From contig KV908550.1 in assembly GCA_002005505.1 (NCBI GenBank), positions 153,293-163,292 on the forward strand: 10,000 nt of DNA, given 5' to 3'. Below the pieces are notes generated by a model. It saw nothing but the letters and a program-made list of their open reading frames with translations, had not been told where the DNA came from and ran no database searches. This document shows positions 8,547 to 10,000 of the stretch, one piece after another. This DNA comes from Botryococcus braunii (taxonomy: Eukaryota > Chlorophyta > Trebouxiophyceae). Every line of letters begins with the position of its first letter. Position 1 is the first letter of the stretch. Made by a program: the position numbers and the translations under genes.

Positions 8547-8790
8547 TTGCTCCTCCGGATGGCCGGCCACAGGCAACGCCATGACGTCTTTCCCGGTAAC
8601 ATCTCTCGGAATTTCTTTGGCTCATGGAGCTTCAGGATTCATGTAAATTACGCGTCTTGATGGAGCAAGAGTGGCCATTCATCAAGTTGCTCTTCCAAAT
8701 GGCACAGGCAACGCCATGATGGCTTTCCGAGAAAACTTTATCGGAATCTCCGAGCCTCGTGAGTTGCAAAATGAGCATCATGACGCTTTT
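8523..8790. repeat. Diverged 133-bp direct duplication
   Basis: CTTGATGGAG...CATCAAGTTGCTC...GGCAACGCCATGA...TTTCC...TCGGAAT blocks occur from 8523 and again from 8656. The second copy differs by many substitutions and short indels. It lies just downstream of the transporter stop, probably in its 3' UTR. Confidence 0.8.
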
Positions 8791-8874
8791 GGAATCTCGA
8801 AAGGGTCCAAGGAGCCCCCAATGGATATGACAGACCGGGCAAATCGACTTGGCCCGAGCTTTCAGGCGCGGTCT

Positions 8875-8997
8875 TCAGTCCTTTGCAACAGATGTGGGGA
8901 GAGGCACATAGGAGGGCAGAGAGGGAGTGGGCGTGGGGTTCATCTTGATGTAGTTGTACAGGAAGAAGCCCAACAGGCTGACCGCATATCCAAAGCC
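8875..8997 (-). CDS. Transporter last exon with stop codon
   Basis: On the minus strand it starts after CTGCTGCAG, reads GFGYAVSLLGFFLYNYIKMN, then a proline-rich tail ending SVAKD and TGA. It has 40 codons plus stop. The match to the family's last helix is clear although the exon is short and lies in the shadow of a longer opposite-strand open frame. Confidence 0.88.
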   Translation of the reverse strand, partial: GFGYAVSLLGFFLYNYIKMNPTPTPSLPSYVPLPTSVAKD

Positions 8998-9881
8998 CTG
9001 CAGCAGAAATACCCCACTCAGATTACAGGCGGGAGGGACGGATCCTTCGAAATAAACTCAATCCAGATAACCCTTCGCTCTACAGCAAGTCACCAGCTCG
9101 AAACTGATTGTGGTCTAGCTGCTGCTGGACTGGGGGACGGCGACAACACGGCAGACTCCATAACAGACAGGCTCCCCTGCCTGACACCCCTGCCCCCCGG
9201 GGGGGGGGGGGGATTGACATCCAGGCTCCCGTACCTAAAATCGAGGGAGAAAAGGGGGGGGGGGTGTGAACATCCAGGCTCCGATACCTGAAGAGAGAAG
9301 GGGAAAGGGGGGGTGGGGGGGGGTGAACATGCAGGCTCCGATACCTGACTCCCGCTACCCCCCCCACCCGCCCCCGGGGGGGGGGGGGGATGGACGTCCA
9401 GGCTTCCTTATCTGAATCGAGCGAGAAGGGGGAGAGGGGGGGGGTGTGAACATGCAGGCTCCCTGACCTGAAGAGGGAAGAGGGGGGGGGGGGGGGCACG
9501 CAGGTTCCGTGACACTCAGGCTCCCTTACCTGAAGGGGGAGGCCCCCGGGGGGGCCGGGGAGAGGGGGGAGGGGGGACAAGCAGGCTACCTCACCTGAAG
9601 GGGGGTGACCAGCTCATGCAGGAAGATGATGCCGATCCAGACGACCATGGCGTTTTTGACGGTGCCCAGCACCTTCAGGGTGAGGCTGCTGGCCAGCTGG
9701 ATGACGATGTAGGCCAGGCTGTTTACCCCAAACCCCATGGCAGCCGCGGTGAGGTACAGGAGGGGCTTCGCGGCCATGAGGTCCAGCGCGTTCTCGGCTG
9801 CCATGCGGGGCCACTCCAGCAGCGCCACCCCCAGCACCAGCCAGGCCGTGCAGGCGGGCGCTAGATACATCAGCCCCTCGA
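8875..9881 (-). CDS. Triose-phosphate / nucleotide-sugar family transporter, C-terminal two exons (5' partial)
   Basis: This is a membrane protein of the drug/metabolite transporter superfamily, TPT / SLC35-like branch, whose members exchange sugar phosphates or nucleotide sugars across plastid, Golgi or ER membranes. Exons on the minus strand are 9881-9595 and 8997-8875, joined at phase 0 (TPLQ then GFGYAV), giving about 135 residues and TGA at 8877-8875. Four hydrophobic segments are visible: MYLAPACTAWLVLGVALLEW, LTAAAMGFGVNSLAYIVIQL, MVVWIGIIFLHE and GYAVSLLGFFLYNYIK. The block ASSLTLKVLGTVKN before the third and GY-SLLGFF-YNYIK in the last are typical of the family's final helices. The tail after NYIKM is short and proline-rich. 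Full proteins have about 300-400 residues and ten helices, so the first five or six lie to the right. The substrate cannot be inferred. It converges on MPP-alpha and is unlikely to be functionally linked to it. Confidence 0.88.
9164..9600. repeat. Minisatellite of eight units containing the transporter 5' splice site
   Basis: On the plus strand, CAGGCTCC-like cores lie at 9168, 9222, 9275, 9332, 9399, 9455, 9517 and 9582, 53-67 bases apart. Each is followed by an ACCTGAA-like block and separated from the next by long G runs. On the minus strand the unit reads TTCAGGTNNGGGAGCCTG then C runs. The copy at 9582-9600 holds the real exon end and donor. The rest of this intron, 8998-9163, is unique sequence without features. 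Confidence 0.9.
9595..9881 (-). CDS. Transporter penultimate exon
   Basis: On the minus strand it starts after GGGATGCAG and enters at phase 1 (two bases complete the first codon, then EGLMYLAP). It ends VTPLQ at the strong donor CAG|GTGAGG (GT at 9594-9593). Open-frame codons upstream of 9881 run through a 22-bp repeat and do not look like the family, so they are treated as intron. Confidence 0.85.
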
Positions 9882-9927
9882 CTGCATCCCGTCCAAGCCA
9901 TGGAATTTTAGCATATCTTTCCCTGCC

Positions 9928-10000
9928 ATGGTTGGACCTCCGTCCCTGACATTTTGGACCTCCATCCGTGCGATTTTGGACCTCCATCTGTGCCATTTTG
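9928..10000. repeat. 22-bp tandem repeat in transporter intron
   Basis: TTGGACCTCC followed by RTCYSTG recurs at 9932, 9954 and 9976 (22-bp steps), with a fourth unit beginning at the window edge. It lies upstream of the penultimate exon on the minus strand, in what is read as intron. Confidence 0.88.

Larger units (their letters stand above)
6061..8874. other. Spacer between convergent genes, including transporter 3' UTR
   Basis: Apart from the microsatellite and the repeats listed separately, no gene is recognised. The sequence is visibly less GC-rich than the exons. Small items are a CAAGGTACTT repeat near 6080-6100, a direct repeat of AAAGTGGGGC near 6751 and 6768, palindromes at 6986-6997, 7627-7640, 8159-8174 and 8347-8358, and a 7-bp stem-loop (CTGCGGT/ACCGCAG) at 7539-7556. 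An AATAAA on the minus strand at 7665-7670 could serve the transporter, but its 3' end is unknown. Old transposon remnants are possible but unproven. Confidence 0.5.

Noticed and set aside
5505..8874. A complete transposon with terminal inverted repeats or LTRs in the spacer
   Set aside because: Matching termini, target-site duplications or transposase/reverse-transcriptase motifs were looked for and not found; only short palindromes and local duplications are visible.
8671..9291. 206-codon plus-strand open frame
   Set aside because: It is antisense to the transporter's last exon and intron; the minus-strand reading matches a known family and this one does not.

Overview
The window is nuclear DNA of a eukaryote, most likely a green alga (Chlorophyta or a prasinophyte relative). 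The evidence is two plant/algal-type genes broken up by spliceosomal introns (GT donors, nearly all acceptors ending GCAG), GC-rich exons, and long TG/CA microsatellites and minisatellites. The lineage is an inference from style; no marker gene fixes the species.

Positions 340-5280 (+ strand) hold the last seven exons of the mitochondrial processing peptidase alpha subunit (MPP-alpha, M16 family). Joined, they give an uninterrupted 345-residue C-terminal part ending at the natural stop; the first exons lie left of the window. Every intron fully inside the gene is repeat-filled, and the main repeat unit differs from intron to intron: a 50-55 bp minisatellite plus a 98-bp duplication in the first, pyrimidine-rich repeats in the second, TG microsatellites in the third and fourth, a 15-bp array plus a degenerate ~67-bp array in the fifth, and a 19-bp array in the sixth.

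Positions 8875-9881 (- strand) hold the last two exons of a drug/metabolite-superfamily transporter of the triose-phosphate / nucleotide-sugar type, with its stop codon; upstream exons lie right of the window. Its 597-bp intron consists largely of an eight-member degenerate repeat whose first member in transcription order contains the real 5' splice site.

The genes converge on a 3.6-kb spacer (5281-8874) that holds both 3' UTRs of unknown extent, a CA/CG microsatellite, several perfect palindromes, a hairpin with a diverged 133-bp duplication, and no convincing gene. The two genes have unrelated jobs (mitochondrial presequence removal and organic solute transport). The most notable pattern is that splice junctions are themselves part of tandem repeats at two places: the acceptor of the second MPP-alpha exon and the donor of the transporter's penultimate exon.
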